Below are positions 7,840-15,745 of a stretch of 32,302 nucleotides of DNA, one piece after another. The notes under the pieces were generated by a model. It was not told where the DNA came from and did no database searches. It saw only the letters and a list, made by a program, of their open reading frames with translations. The stretch comes from Phycisphaeraceae bacterium. GTDB lineage: Bacteria; Planctomycetota; Phycisphaerae; Phycisphaerales; Zrk34. The position numbers and the translations under genes were made by a program. Within the stretch, counting starts at the first letter, position 1. Every line of letters begins with the position of its first letter. The stretch is taken from assembly GCA_028284925.1 (NCBI GenBank), contig JANQQT010000083.1, positions 1 through 32,302 of the forward strand. The letters are read 5' to 3'.

Positions 7840-8373
7840 TTATCTACCGTAGCTTGGGCTGATGCCGGATTTGTACCTCTTGTACAGCGTGGGGCCGACG
7901 CGAGCACCTCGTCGATTGACGACATTCACTCCGATTCGGTATGTCGATCGGGTGTGAACCATCGGTCCGACGCGTGCATCCCGCCTTCCGATGATGGATG
8001 GCGATTTGGCGTGCGCTGTTCGGAAAAAGTCCGGCCCGATTCGACCATCCGATTTGCCTTCAACATTGGGCGTGCGACCCTGCTGCGGATGCAGAGAGAC
8101 CTTTGGGCCGACTCGCGCGGTTTTGCGATCAATGAGGGATGGACCTTTTCGCGAATCGCGACGATTCAGGACGTTGGCGCTGATCGCGGCACTCGTAACA
8201 ACATTGCTGCGAGAGACATACTTCGGACCGAGTGGAGTGGCTTGTTTGCGGTAAAACCGGTATTTGGGTGTATTTCGTGTGCGGTATTGCTGTGCGTAAG
8301 CATCGGTCGCGGTGGCAACCGACAAGCCAAAGAAGATGAGGGCGATGATTGGAAATCTGTATCGAGTGTTCAT
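7840..8373 (-). CDS. Secreted basic protein made of 12-residue repeats, function unknown
   Basis: The ATG at 8373 has AGGT seven bases upstream and begins a clear signal peptide (MNTRYRF, hydrophobic to about 20, cleavage after AYA at 27). The mature part, about 150 residues, is almost entirely tandem degenerate dodecapeptides with consensus R-x-x-A-R-V-G-P-x-V-x-x. From residue 71 to the end nine units follow without a break, eight of 12 residues and one of 11, and two looser units come before. The protein is very rich in Arg and has no Cys in the mature part. I do not recognise the family. A regular 12-residue period suggests an extended or solenoid-like structure, perhaps binding an anionic partner such as a sulfated polysaccharide, nucleic acid or the cell surface; that is inference. 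Confidence 0.75.
   Translation of the reverse strand: MNTRYRFPIIALIFFGLSVATATDAYAQQYRTRNTPKYRFYRKQATPLGPKYVSRSNVVTSAAISANVLNRRDSRKGPSLIDRKTARVGPKVSLHPQQGRTPNVEGKSDGRIGPDFFRTAHAKSPSIIGRRDARVGPMVHTRSTYRIGVNVVNRRGARVGPTLYKRYKSGISPSYGR
7843..8247 (-). repeat. Protein-level tandem 12-residue repeat array
   Basis: This covers residues 43-177 of the secreted protein. Unit starts are at residues 43, 55 (16 long), 71, 83, 95, 107, 119 (11 long), 130, 142, 154 and 166. The best conserved positions are Arg at 1 and 5, Gly at 7 and Pro at 8. The units are similar in protein but diverged in DNA, so the array is old. Confidence 0.7.
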
Positions 8374-8431
8374 GGTGAATACCTGTTCAGCAGTTAGCAA
8401 CTGTGTTGATGCCAAAGGAAAATGTCACACT

Positions 8432-8437
8432 ATTGTA
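8432..8437 (-). promoter_or_regulatory. Possible -10 box of the repeat-protein gene
   Basis: TACAAT on the minus strand matches five of six consensus bases and lies about 60 nt upstream of the ATG at 8373. No convincing -35 is visible at the right distance, so this is weak. Confidence 0.3.
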
Positions 8438-8473
8438 GCGGATCGTTGGCCATTCGGAGAATTCGTTAACCGA

Positions 8474-8896
8474 TTAGACCGCCGTGACCTTTTTGACTGG
8501 TGAAGGTGCAAACGAAGCGCCCTGTGGAATATCGAGCGCGAGTCGAGTGCCGATTTCAATTTGTGAGACCTGCCAGCGATCCGGGAGTCGACCGACGATG
8601 GGCGTGTTGCAAACATCCAGAACAACGCTGTTCGAGTCGAGTATCGTGGCAATGACCTTCCCCTGCACACGCCTGGGGCGACCGGTGACAGGTTCGATAT
8701 AGGCGCCGCCCGCCGAGACAAAGTCCACCTTGTAGACCGGACACTGGATAATGCCGAAAAGTCTTCCCTGCGGCGATGGTGTCACCGGGGTCGTCGCTTC
8801 CAGGTAGAGTTGATATTTCGTGCCGGGTAAGGTTACGATCAGGTCCATATCGTCTTTGGAGTGCAGGTAAACTCTTGCAATGGCTTCTTGAATCAT
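8474..8896 (-). CDS. Hypothetical protein, 140 residues
   Basis: I place the start at the ATG at 8896, nine bases after AGGA; the open frame runs 66 nt further upstream without a better site. The protein has no signal peptide or membrane segment. Alternating hydrophobic stretches (DLIVTLPG, KYQLYLEA, GKVIATILDSNSVVLDV) suggest a mostly beta fold, perhaps a small barrel. FVSAGGAYIEPVTGRPRRV is its most distinctive stretch. I do not recognise the family. It lies 100 nt upstream of the repeat-protein gene on the same strand and may be cotranscribed with it, although a separate -10-like box lies between. Confidence 0.65.
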   Translation of the reverse strand: MIQEAIARVYLHSKDDMDLIVTLPGTKYQLYLEATTPVTPSPQGRLFGIIQCPVYKVDFVSAGGAYIEPVTGRPRRVQGKVIATILDSNSVVLDVCNTPIVGRLPDRWQVSQIEIGTRLALDIPQGASFAPSPVKKVTAV

Positions 8897-9012
8897 GGTG
8901 CGTTGTCCTGTTCTGGCCTGACTCGACCGGGCATTTCCCAAGTGAAGCAGGGATCGTATCATAGCCGACCGAGGGGGGTAAGGGCCAGTGGTAAAAAGGG
9001 GACGTGTAGCCG

Positions 9013-9822
9013 TTATTGGCGTGTGTTTCGAGCTTGGTGATTGGAACGCAGGAGACAGGCGAGTCGAAGGATGATACCTGTCAGCGTGAGGCCCAGGGCA
9101 ATGCCCGAGACCGAACCGATGGAATTGGCAACAAGAAGTTGTTTGGCGGTGAGAGGTCCCGGTGAGGACGCATCGTAAATGCTCGCTGAGATCATGATGC
9201 CGGTGATGGCCGTGAGACCTATCAGAGAAATGGCTATGAGTTGAATGCGTGCCGGCAGAAGGCTATACGTTTGGCCCGTGGGCTGCCTTTGTGCCCATCG
9301 AAGAACCCAGAGGGCGATGAGGATCAGACCTACGACGCCGCTGGTATATTGCAGGAGCTTGTAGATAGGAAATGCATATGGCGTGTGGGCGAAAACGATA
9401 TGGTCGATGAATCTTGGACGAACCAGATGCCAACCCTGTGAATGTGTAAACGAATCCCAGAGAATATGCGTCGTTGCTCCAAGGATCACAGCAAATGGAA
9501 TTAGAATCAGGTTTAAGGGTGAGAGCTTGAGTGATTGGTCCGCCGCAGCGCCAGCGAGATGGACGAATCTTCGTGGCGCCAAGGCGAGGGCGGCAGGTTT
9601 CATGAAAAGGTAATAGAACAGCAGGATGATGAGTGAGGCGGGGAGGCATTCAGTTAGCAGACCAAGCGGGCTATGGCTGGTTGTGCCCACAGTCTCAAGA
9701 TGAATGAAATAGGGATAATCCGGCGAAATGGTTCCGGCGACTAGGGCCGACAGGGGTAGATGTCGACGGGACAGCGCGTGAAATGGATAAGCGGCAATGG
9801 CATGAGAAAGCGTGTAGGGCAT
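9013..9822 (-). CDS. DUF4184-like integral membrane protein
   Basis: The 269-residue protein begins MPYTLSHAIAAYPFH at the ATG at 9822, which matches the characteristic start of the DUF4184 family (MPxTxSHxxAxxP); the open frame continues 78 nt upstream but family likeness fixes the start. Other family features are SALVAGTISPDYPYF near residue 30 and the buried histidine motif THILWDSFTH near 140. I count five to six membrane helices. The function of the family is unknown. The conserved His/Asp residues, of the type also seen in YdjM/LexA-regulated membrane hydrolase-like families, could bind metal, but this is inference. It lies downstream of the GNAT gene, 111 nt apart. Confidence 0.75.
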   Translation of the reverse strand: MPYTLSHAIAAYPFHALSRRHLPLSALVAGTISPDYPYFIHLETVGTTSHSPLGLLTECLPASLIILLFYYLFMKPAALALAPRRFVHLAGAAADQSLKLSPLNLILIPFAVILGATTHILWDSFTHSQGWHLVRPRFIDHIVFAHTPYAFPIYKLLQYTSGVVGLILIALWVLRWAQRQPTGQTYSLLPARIQLIAISLIGLTAITGIMISASIYDASSPGPLTAKQLLVANSIGSVSGIALGLTLTGIILRLACLLRSNHQARNTRQ

Positions 9823-9933
9823 GGGCCTTAAATATGTTATGCGAGGAAAGGAAAACGTGAGAGAGGCATTTTCGCAAAGAAAAAGCACGATGCGAAACAT
9901 CGCGCCTTGAACTTCTTGGAATGTGGGCTGGAT

Positions 9934-10458
9934 TCAGCCTTCAGGTTCGTGGTATAGATCCAGATAAAACTCAAGGACATCCTTACCATCGATGCGGCGT
10001 GTCCGATCGTGTTGGAAGGCAAACCGGTCAAAGACCTCAAGTGCGGTATCCTGGCGAATGCCGGTATCCAGCACAACCTTGAGATAGTCTTGTCTGCGGC
10101 AGAATTCCAAAGCCGTTTCCATGAGTTTGATTCCGACACCGCGTCGTTGGAATTCAGGTGTGACGCGCAGTCTTCTTACTTTGGCCAGGTGAGGCTGAAT
10201 CTCGATCACGCCGATCATCCCGATGACTTTCCCTTCGTAATCCGCTACCCAGAAGTTGGTTCTTGCCTGTTCCATGTAGCACGTCTGGATGCGGTTGATG
10301 TCATCACGATCATCCGGTTGATCACCTGGCGCAGCCAGTCGACCTTCCTCATAGAGATGGCAAACGGCATCCTGGTCCGTATGTTCGTATGGACGTATCG
10401 TCACGGAGTCGATAAAGGATGGAGCGTTGGGTGTAATCATGTTCGTAGACAGTATCAT
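9934..10458 (-). CDS. GNAT family N-acetyltransferase
   Basis: A 174-residue single-domain acetyltransferase. It opens with the strand VTIRPYEHTDQDAV near 19-32. It then has FWVADYEGKVIGMIGV (beta strands 2-4), RRLRVTPEFQRRGVG near 95-109 where Q/R-x-x-G-x-G/A binds the acetyl-CoA pyrophosphate, and a C-terminal DTGIRQDTALEVFDRFAF with the family's late helix. The acceptor is unknown; it could be a small amine, an antibiotic or a protein. The ATG at 10458 is used; an in-frame ATG at 10440 is equally possible as neither has a strong ribosome site. It is followed by the DUF4184-like gene and preceded, 219 nt away, by the phosphoesterase gene. Confidence 0.88.
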   Translation of the reverse strand: MILSTNMITPNAPSFIDSVTIRPYEHTDQDAVCHLYEEGRLAAPGDQPDDRDDINRIQTCYMEQARTNFWVADYEGKVIGMIGVIEIQPHLAKVRRLRVTPEFQRRGVGIKLMETALEFCRRQDYLKVVLDTGIRQDTALEVFDRFAFQHDRTRRIDGKDVLEFYLDLYHEPEG

Positions 10459-10590
10459 CGTGGTTTACCGGAGTAATTGCAATACGAATGCCAAACTTAT
10501 GAAGGCTCTTGGAAAAGGGGTGGAAAGAACGTTATCGACGATTGGGTAAAGGAACTTTAGCGGCGTACTTATAGGCCGTATAAAGTCTTG

Positions 10591-10618
10591 CAAAAAAACA
10601 GCTTATAGTGTTTTTTTG
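10591..10618. terminator. A/T-rich hairpin downstream of the phosphoesterase
   Basis: CAAAAAAACA (10591-10600) and TGTTTTTTTG (10609-10618) are perfect inverted repeats around the 8-nt loop GCTTATAG. Transcribed from the minus strand it lies 60 nt after the phosphoesterase stop. A stem of seven A-T pairs flanked by C-G pairs is not a standard GC-rich terminator stem, so the role is uncertain; a protein-binding site is the alternative. Confidence 0.4.
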
Positions 10619-10677
10619 GGGCCATTATTGCCCAGTGAGGGGGATCGCCGTAAGAGTTGGGCGTGCTGAAAACAATA

Positions 10678-11187
10678 TCAAACGTCGAAAAATCGGGCAG
10701 TACTGTCTGCCAAATTGGCAATCGCAACGGTATATCGCGCTGCTCTGTGCAATGCGCCGGGGTTAATAATGTGTGTTCGTCCCGCGACTTCGTCGCGCTG
10801 TTGATGGGTATGTCCATGGAACAGAAAATCCACCCCCGAATCGATGGCATCCTGCATTTCGCGATGAAGGTGGCCGTGTTGGAAAACAATCGACCGACCG
10901 TCCATGTTGAGGCGGCCTATCGGATGGGCCACCTGAATACCCAGCTTCATCGCTAGCCGCGTTTGTCCTGCGTTATCCCAATCGCAGTTTCCGAATACGA
11001 GGTGGATGGGTGGGCTGGGTTGTCCGTTCACGTCCAGGTTCTGAATTAGGGCCTGGATGACCGAATCGCCGCAGATATCTCCCAAGTGAATGATAAGGTC
11101 GGGTTGATGATCGAGAAGGACTTGCATGGCGCGAGCAGTGGTATTTGCATCGCCGTGGCTGTCGGAAAGAAGACCAATGGTGGACAT
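10678..11187 (-). CDS. YfcE/MJ0936-type metallophosphoesterase
   Basis: A 169-residue calcineurin-like phosphodiesterase. Metal-binding motifs appear in order: DSHG at 9-12 (Asp9, His11), HLGDI with Asp37, GNCD at 66-69 (the variant typical of the YfcE subgroup, replacing GNHD), QHGHLH near 103-108, and FHGHTHQQ before NPGA. These are the two-metal site ligands of the family. Members hydrolyse phosphodiesters, some cyclic nucleotides, in vitro; the natural substrate is unknown. Length is normal. It is divergent from the amidase gene across a 156-nt gap. Confidence 0.9.
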   Translation of the reverse strand: MSTIGLLSDSHGDANTTARAMQVLLDHQPDLIIHLGDICGDSVIQALIQNLDVNGQPSPPIHLVFGNCDWDNAGQTRLAMKLGIQVAHPIGRLNMDGRSIVFQHGHLHREMQDAIDSGVDFLFHGHTHQQRDEVAGRTHIINPGALHRAARYTVAIANLADSTARFFDV

Positions 11188-11343
11188 AAGGATATCGCTC
11201 CGTGAATTCGGTGGGCACTATAGGAAACGTCTGCACGTTAATCCTTCCTGGTTGAAGGGCATCAAAATCCTGTGATGCGATATGTGCAACTCAACGGATT
11301 GCCTGTAAGATGCCAATCCGAATTTTCATGAGGTGATGCGCAT

Positions 11344-12822
11344 ATGAATGAGTTGGCTTGGGTGAGTGCATACGAGATAGGGGAGAAGATTCGGAAAAAA
11401 GAGCTTTCGCCGGTAGAGGCTACGAAATTCTTTCTGGATCGGATCGAACAGACACACGATGTGCTGAATGCCGTCATTCTGTTGCTGCGTGAAGAGGCAA
11501 TAAGGGCGGCTGAATCCGCAGAGGCAGCGGTAATGAACGCAAAGCCCCTCGGCAAACTGCACGGCGTACCCTTGGTAATCAAGGATCTGTTCGACATGAA
11601 GGCGGGTGTGTTAAATACCTTCGGCAGTCGTGTATTTAAGGACTACATTCCGGATGTCGATGCGACGTATGTAAGTCGCATGGAGGCTGAGGGTGGGATT
11701 ATCCTGGGAAAGACCAACACGCCGGAGTTTGGACACAAGGGTATTACCGATAACTTGCTTTATGGTGCGACGCGTAATCCGTTTGATTTATCGAAAAATC
11801 CCGGAGGCTCCTCCGGCGGTACCTCGGCAGTCGTGGCGGCGGGGGTGGCGCCTTTCGGTCAGGGTTCCGATGGCGGTGGATCCATTCGTATCCCCGCGGC
11901 ATGGTGTAATCTGGTCGGTGTGAAGGCGACATTCGGTCGCGTCGCGGCGGCTGCAAGGCCGAATGCGTTCGTGTCACACACACCTTTCATTCATGCCGGT
12001 CCGCTCGCTCGGACCGTCAAGGATGCCGCCATGTTGCTGGAGGTCATGTGTGGTCAGGATGACACGGACCCGCTCAGTTCCCCGACAGGCGATCTGGATT
12101 TCATTTCCGCAGTAAATCGAGGGGTAAAGGACGTACGAATCGCCTACAGCCCGGATTTCGGATCGTTCGAAGTGGAAGCGGACGTGGCGCGTGTGGTGAA
12201 CGAAGCCGTACATTCGTTTGAGGACGCCGGGGCAATCGTGGAAGAAGTGGACGTGGATTTGGGTGTGTCTCAGGATGAACTCAGCGATATGTGGGTGCGG
12301 CAGATTGGTGTGATTTATGCTGAACTGGCCGCGTCGTTCAAGGCCATGGACATCGATTTGCTGGGTGATCTGCGTAGTGAGATATGTGATGAGTTCGCTG
12401 CGATGACTGAATTGGGGAATTCGATGAGTGCTGTTGAATATCGCATGCTGGATTGGAAACGCACGTTGGTCTATGACGGCATTCAGGGCGTGTTAAATGG
12501 TTATGATTTGCTGGTAACCCCGACGCTTTCCGCAATGCCGGTGGAAAATTCGACGGATGGTCAAACACTTGGGCCGGCTCAAGTAAACGGCAGGGGGGTG
12601 GAACGCTGCATCGGGTGGTGCATGACACACCCCCTGAATTTTTCAGGTCACCCAGCCATGTCCGTACCCGCGGGAATGAGTGAGGGTGGGATGCCGGTGG
12701 GTTTACAGCTTATTGGGAGGCGTTTTGACGACCAGGCTGTATTCGCTGCCGCCGGAGCATTGGAACGTGTTCGTCCCTGGACGCAGTACTATGATCAGAT
12801 CGCAAGTGAATTAAAGGTTTGA
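11344..12822 (+). CDS. Amidase signature family hydrolase
   Basis: A 492-residue amidase. The Ser-cisSer-Lys triad is visible: Lys80 in VIKDLFD, the first catalytic Ser pair in NPGGSSGG (156/157), and the nucleophile Ser180 in QGSDGGGSIRIP. It lacks a signal peptide, so it acts in the cytoplasm on a small amide or carbamate, which cannot be specified. The likeness to GatA is general; no gatB or gatC is nearby, so I do not call it a tRNA amidotransferase subunit. The ATG at 11344 follows GAGGTG by eight bases. It ends 76 nt before the cytochrome gene on the same strand, with no terminator seen, so the three genes from 11344 to 20869 could share a transcript. Confidence 0.9.
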   Translation: MNELAWVSAYEIGEKIRKKELSPVEATKFFLDRIEQTHDVLNAVILLLREEAIRAAESAEAAVMNAKPLGKLHGVPLVIKDLFDMKAGVLNTFGSRVFKDYIPDVDATYVSRMEAEGGIILGKTNTPEFGHKGITDNLLYGATRNPFDLSKNPGGSSGGTSAVVAAGVAPFGQGSDGGGSIRIPAAWCNLVGVKATFGRVAAAARPNAFVSHTPFIHAGPLARTVKDAAMLLEVMCGQDDTDPLSSPTGDLDFISAVNRGVKDVRIAYSPDFGSFEVEADVARVVNEAVHSFEDAGAIVEEVDVDLGVSQDELSDMWVRQIGVIYAELAASFKAMDIDLLGDLRSEICDEFAAMTELGNSMSAVEYRMLDWKRTLVYDGIQGVLNGYDLLVTPTLSAMPVENSTDGQTLGPAQVNGRGVERCIGWCMTHPLNFSGHPAMSVPAGMSEGGMPVGLQLIGRRFDDQAVFAAAGALERVRPWTQYYDQIASELKV

Positions 12823-12898
12823 CCGATAGGACATACATTGGGCGAATGAGGGAGTGGCGTTGTCATTGCGCCGATATCAGCGGAAGAGACGTGAGAAT

Positions 12899-15724
12899 AT
12901 GGTACGTGAAGGTAGCAACAACCCGGGCGGGGGGAGTCCACCTAAACGATGCTTCGTCGAGCCGGTCGGGCCGCGTTTGCGCATCCTGCTGGTTATCGTT
13001 CTGGGCCTGTTCGCGCTGCTGGGCATCAACTCCGTATACCTCGCATCGGTGACGTTCGCCGAGTGGGTCACCGATCAGGTCTTTCAGAATTTCTTTTATA
13101 TCATCATGTTCGGCGCCCATCTGGTGATGGGATTGCTGATCATTCTCCCGGTCATCGTGTTTGGCTTCGTACACATGTTTCGGGCCAAGAGCTTGCCCAA
13201 CAAGCGTGCCGCGAGAGTCGGTTATTTGCTTTTGGCGGCTAGTCTGATTTTGCTTGTCACAGGCATCGTATTAACACGAATCGAGGGCATTTTGGACGTG
13301 CGGAATCCCATCGTGCGTCAGACGTCCTATTGGTTACACATCGCGATGCCTGTGGCAATCGTCTGGTTGTTCATTCTGCACCGATTGGCCGGTCCCAGAA
13401 TCAAATGGAAGGTGGGGCTGGTATGGGGCGCGGTGGCAGGGGTATTTGCCGTGTCAATGGTGTTCATGCATTCACAGGATCCGCGGGCATGGAATGTAAA
13501 GGGACCGAAGTCGGGAGAGAAGTATTTCTTCCCATCGCTTTCACGCACGGCGACAGGAAATTTCATACCCGCCCGGACCCTGATGAACGACCAGTATTGC
13601 CTGCGATGCCATGAGGATATCCACAAGACATGGATGCACAGCGTTCACAAGTTCAGCAGTTTCAACAATCCGCCTTACCTGGCGAGTATTCGGGCGACAC
13701 GTGAAGCACTATTCAAGCGGGATGGTGATGTTCAGGCCGCACGATTCTGTGCCGGCTGCCATGATCCGGTGCCGTTCTTCAGCGGGGCGTTTGACGATCC
13801 AAAATTCGACGATCCGGATTACGACCTTTCTAAAGACGAAATGGCACAGGCCGGGATTACCTGTACCGTCTGCCACGCCATTACCAACGTGAACAGCCCA
13901 AGAGGTAACGCAGATTACACCATAGAAGAGCCTCAGCATTACCCTTTCGTGTACAGCGACAGTCCCTTCCTTCAATGGGTCAATGAAACGCTCGTTAAGG
14001 CCAAGCCCGCAATGCACAAGAAAACATTCCTCAAGCCCCTGCACAAGACAGCCGAGTTTTGCTCGACCTGTCACAAGGTGCATCTGCCGAAGGAGTTGAA
14101 CGCCTACAAATTCCTGCGCGGCCAGAATCATTACGATTCTTTCCTGCTCAGCGGCGTGAGCGGTCATGGTGTATCAAGTTTTTACTACCCGAAGAAGGCC
14201 GAGGTCAATTGCAACGGATGTCACATGCCCCTGATGGCGTCTAAAGATTTCGGTGCGGGGTTTTTTGACAAGAGCGGGGTACTTAAGGTCCACAATCACA
14301 TGTTCCCCTCTGCAAATACCGGTATCGCACACCTGTTGAAGATGCCGAAGTCCGTGATCGAAGCGCACAAGGCGTTCAATAAGGATGTCATGCGCGTCGA
14401 CATTTTCGGCGTGCGCGAAGAGGGCGGGATCGATGGCAAACTTCATGCACCGGTTCGTCCCAACATTCCCGTTCTCCAACCGGGCAAGTCTTATCTTTTC
14501 GAGGCCGTCATTCGCACGCTGAAAATGGGCCACCTCTTTACACAGGGTACGGCCGATTCCAATCAGGTCTGGATGGAGGTAAAGGTCACGCTTGACAATC
14601 GTGTCATTGGACGAAGCGGGGGGATGGACAAGATGGGGCGAGTTGATCCGTGGTCTCATTTCGTAAACGCCTTCGTCCTGGATCGCAATGGCAATCGTAT
14701 TGCCCGTCGCAACGCGGAAGATATATTCGTCTCGCTTTACAACAATCAGATACCACCCGGCGCGGCGGACGTCGTGCACTATCAACTGAAACTGCCCGCG
14801 GATGCAAAAGGTGAGTTGGTGGTCGAGGTGCAATTGAAGTACCGCAAGTTTGATACCGAGTACATGCAGTTCGTATTAGGCAAGTCCTTTACCAACAACG
14901 ATCTGCCGATCATGACACTCGCAACGGACAAGGTGACGTTCAAGGTCGATGCAACAGGTGGATCAACGCAAGCCGACAATCTTGATTTTCCCAAGTGGCA
15001 GCGTTGGAACGATTACGGCATCGGACTACTCCGCAAAGGGGGCAAGAGTTCCAGTCGTGGTCAGTTGCGACAGGCGGGTGAGGCGTTTGCCGAGGTGGAG
15101 AAATTGAAGCGTTACGATGGCCCGTTGAATTTGGCGCGCGTCGCGTTAAAGGCCGGACGTGTGAATGAAGCAGCCCGTGCGTTACAACGTGCATCCAAAA
15201 CCGATCCTCCGGCACCGGCCTGGTCCATGGCATGGTTCAGCGCGATCGTGGATCAGCAGAACGGTCGCTTCGACGAAGCCATTCAAAAATTCGAAGCGCT
15301 GGTCAACATGGATACTCAGGAGACACGCGACCGCGGTTTCGATTTTTCCAGAGACTATCGTTTACTGAATCGATTGGGGCAGACCGTCTATGAACGTGCC
15401 CGGCTGGTCCGGGGAAATGAACGCAAGGACGAACGTGAGAAGATGTTGCGATCCGCCGTGTCCTGGTTTGAAAAGACATTGCAGATCGATCCTGAGAATG
15501 TTTCGGCCCACTACAACCTTGCCCAGTTGCATGCGGTATTGGGTGAATCGCAAAAGGCGACCAAACATAGTAAACTGCACGCTTTGTACAAGTCGGACGA
15601 GCAGGCAGGCGACCATGCCATCGCCGCGGCGCGAATCAAATATCCGGCGGCCAATCACGCTGCGGAGGCCGTGGTCATCTGGGATTTGCAGCGAACGGGC
15701 GCTTACGATTTGAAGAAGAAATAG
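12899..15724 (+). CDS. Membrane-bound pentahaem cytochrome c with b-type-like membrane domain and TPR tail
   Basis: A 941-residue protein. The ATG at 12899 follows GGAAGAG by about ten bases; a GTG at 12854 is an alternative. The first 200 residues hold five membrane helices (about 27-51, 65-92, 107-127, 144-164, 172-191). Histidines lie at 74 and 92 in helix 2 and at 147 and 161 in helix 4; the 14-residue spacing of the latter pair is the one seen in dihaem cytochromes b. Then come five c-type haem motifs: CLRCH 234, CAGCH 284, CTVCH 322, CSTCH 388, CNGCH 438. The stretch after the first motif (HEDIHKTWMHSVHK) resembles cytochrome c554-like proteins. A beta-rich region with GHLFTQGTADSNQVW follows, and TPR-like helices from about 710 to 905. 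It is followed after 21 nt by the giant FG-GAP gene. Likely role: quinone-linked electron transfer across the membrane; partner and acceptor unknown. Confidence 0.85.
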   Translation: MVREGSNNPGGGSPPKRCFVEPVGPRLRILLVIVLGLFALLGINSVYLASVTFAEWVTDQVFQNFFYIIMFGAHLVMGLLIILPVIVFGFVHMFRAKSLPNKRAARVGYLLLAASLILLVTGIVLTRIEGILDVRNPIVRQTSYWLHIAMPVAIVWLFILHRLAGPRIKWKVGLVWGAVAGVFAVSMVFMHSQDPRAWNVKGPKSGEKYFFPSLSRTATGNFIPARTLMNDQYCLRCHEDIHKTWMHSVHKFSSFNNPPYLASIRATREALFKRDGDVQAARFCAGCHDPVPFFSGAFDDPKFDDPDYDLSKDEMAQAGITCTVCHAITNVNSPRGNADYTIEEPQHYPFVYSDSPFLQWVNETLVKAKPAMHKKTFLKPLHKTAEFCSTCHKVHLPKELNAYKFLRGQNHYDSFLLSGVSGHGVSSFYYPKKAEVNCNGCHMPLMASKDFGAGFFDKSGVLKVHNHMFPSANTGIAHLLKMPKSVIEAHKAFNKDVMRVDIFGVREEGGIDGKLHAPVRPNIPVLQPGKSYLFEAVIRTLKMGHLFTQGTADSNQVWMEVKVTLDNRVIGRSGGMDKMGRVDPWSHFVNAFVLDRNGNRIARRNAEDIFVSLYNNQIPPGAADVVHYQLKLPADAKGELVVEVQLKYRKFDTEYMQFVLGKSFTNNDLPIMTLATDKVTFKVDATGGSTQADNLDFPKWQRWNDYGIGLLRKGGKSSSRGQLRQAGEAFAEVEKLKRYDGPLNLARVALKAGRVNEAARALQRASKTDPPAPAWSMAWFSAIVDQQNGRFDEAIQKFEALVNMDTQETRDRGFDFSRDYRLLNRLGQTVYERARLVRGNERKDEREKMLRSAVSWFEKTLQIDPENVSAHYNLAQLHAVLGESQKATKHSKLHALYKSDEQAGDHAIAAARIKYPAANHAAEAVVIWDLQRTGAYDLKKK

Positions 15725-15745
15725 AAGCCGCATGGAGCCTTGCGA

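Noticed and set aside
9822-9848. Half of a dif-like site (TTATGCGA) near the skew transition
   Set aside because: Only one arm resembles the XerC half; the other arm (around GGGCCTTA) does not match, so it is not called as dif.
11259-11278. Inverted repeat GCATCA-N8-TGATGC upstream of the amidase
   Set aside because: Six-base arms with an 8-nt spacer are expected by chance in a window this size, and no promoter boxes align with it.
11344-12822. Amidase as GatA of the tRNA amidotransferase
   Set aside because: No gatB or gatC nearby and only general amidase motifs, so the broader family name is kept.
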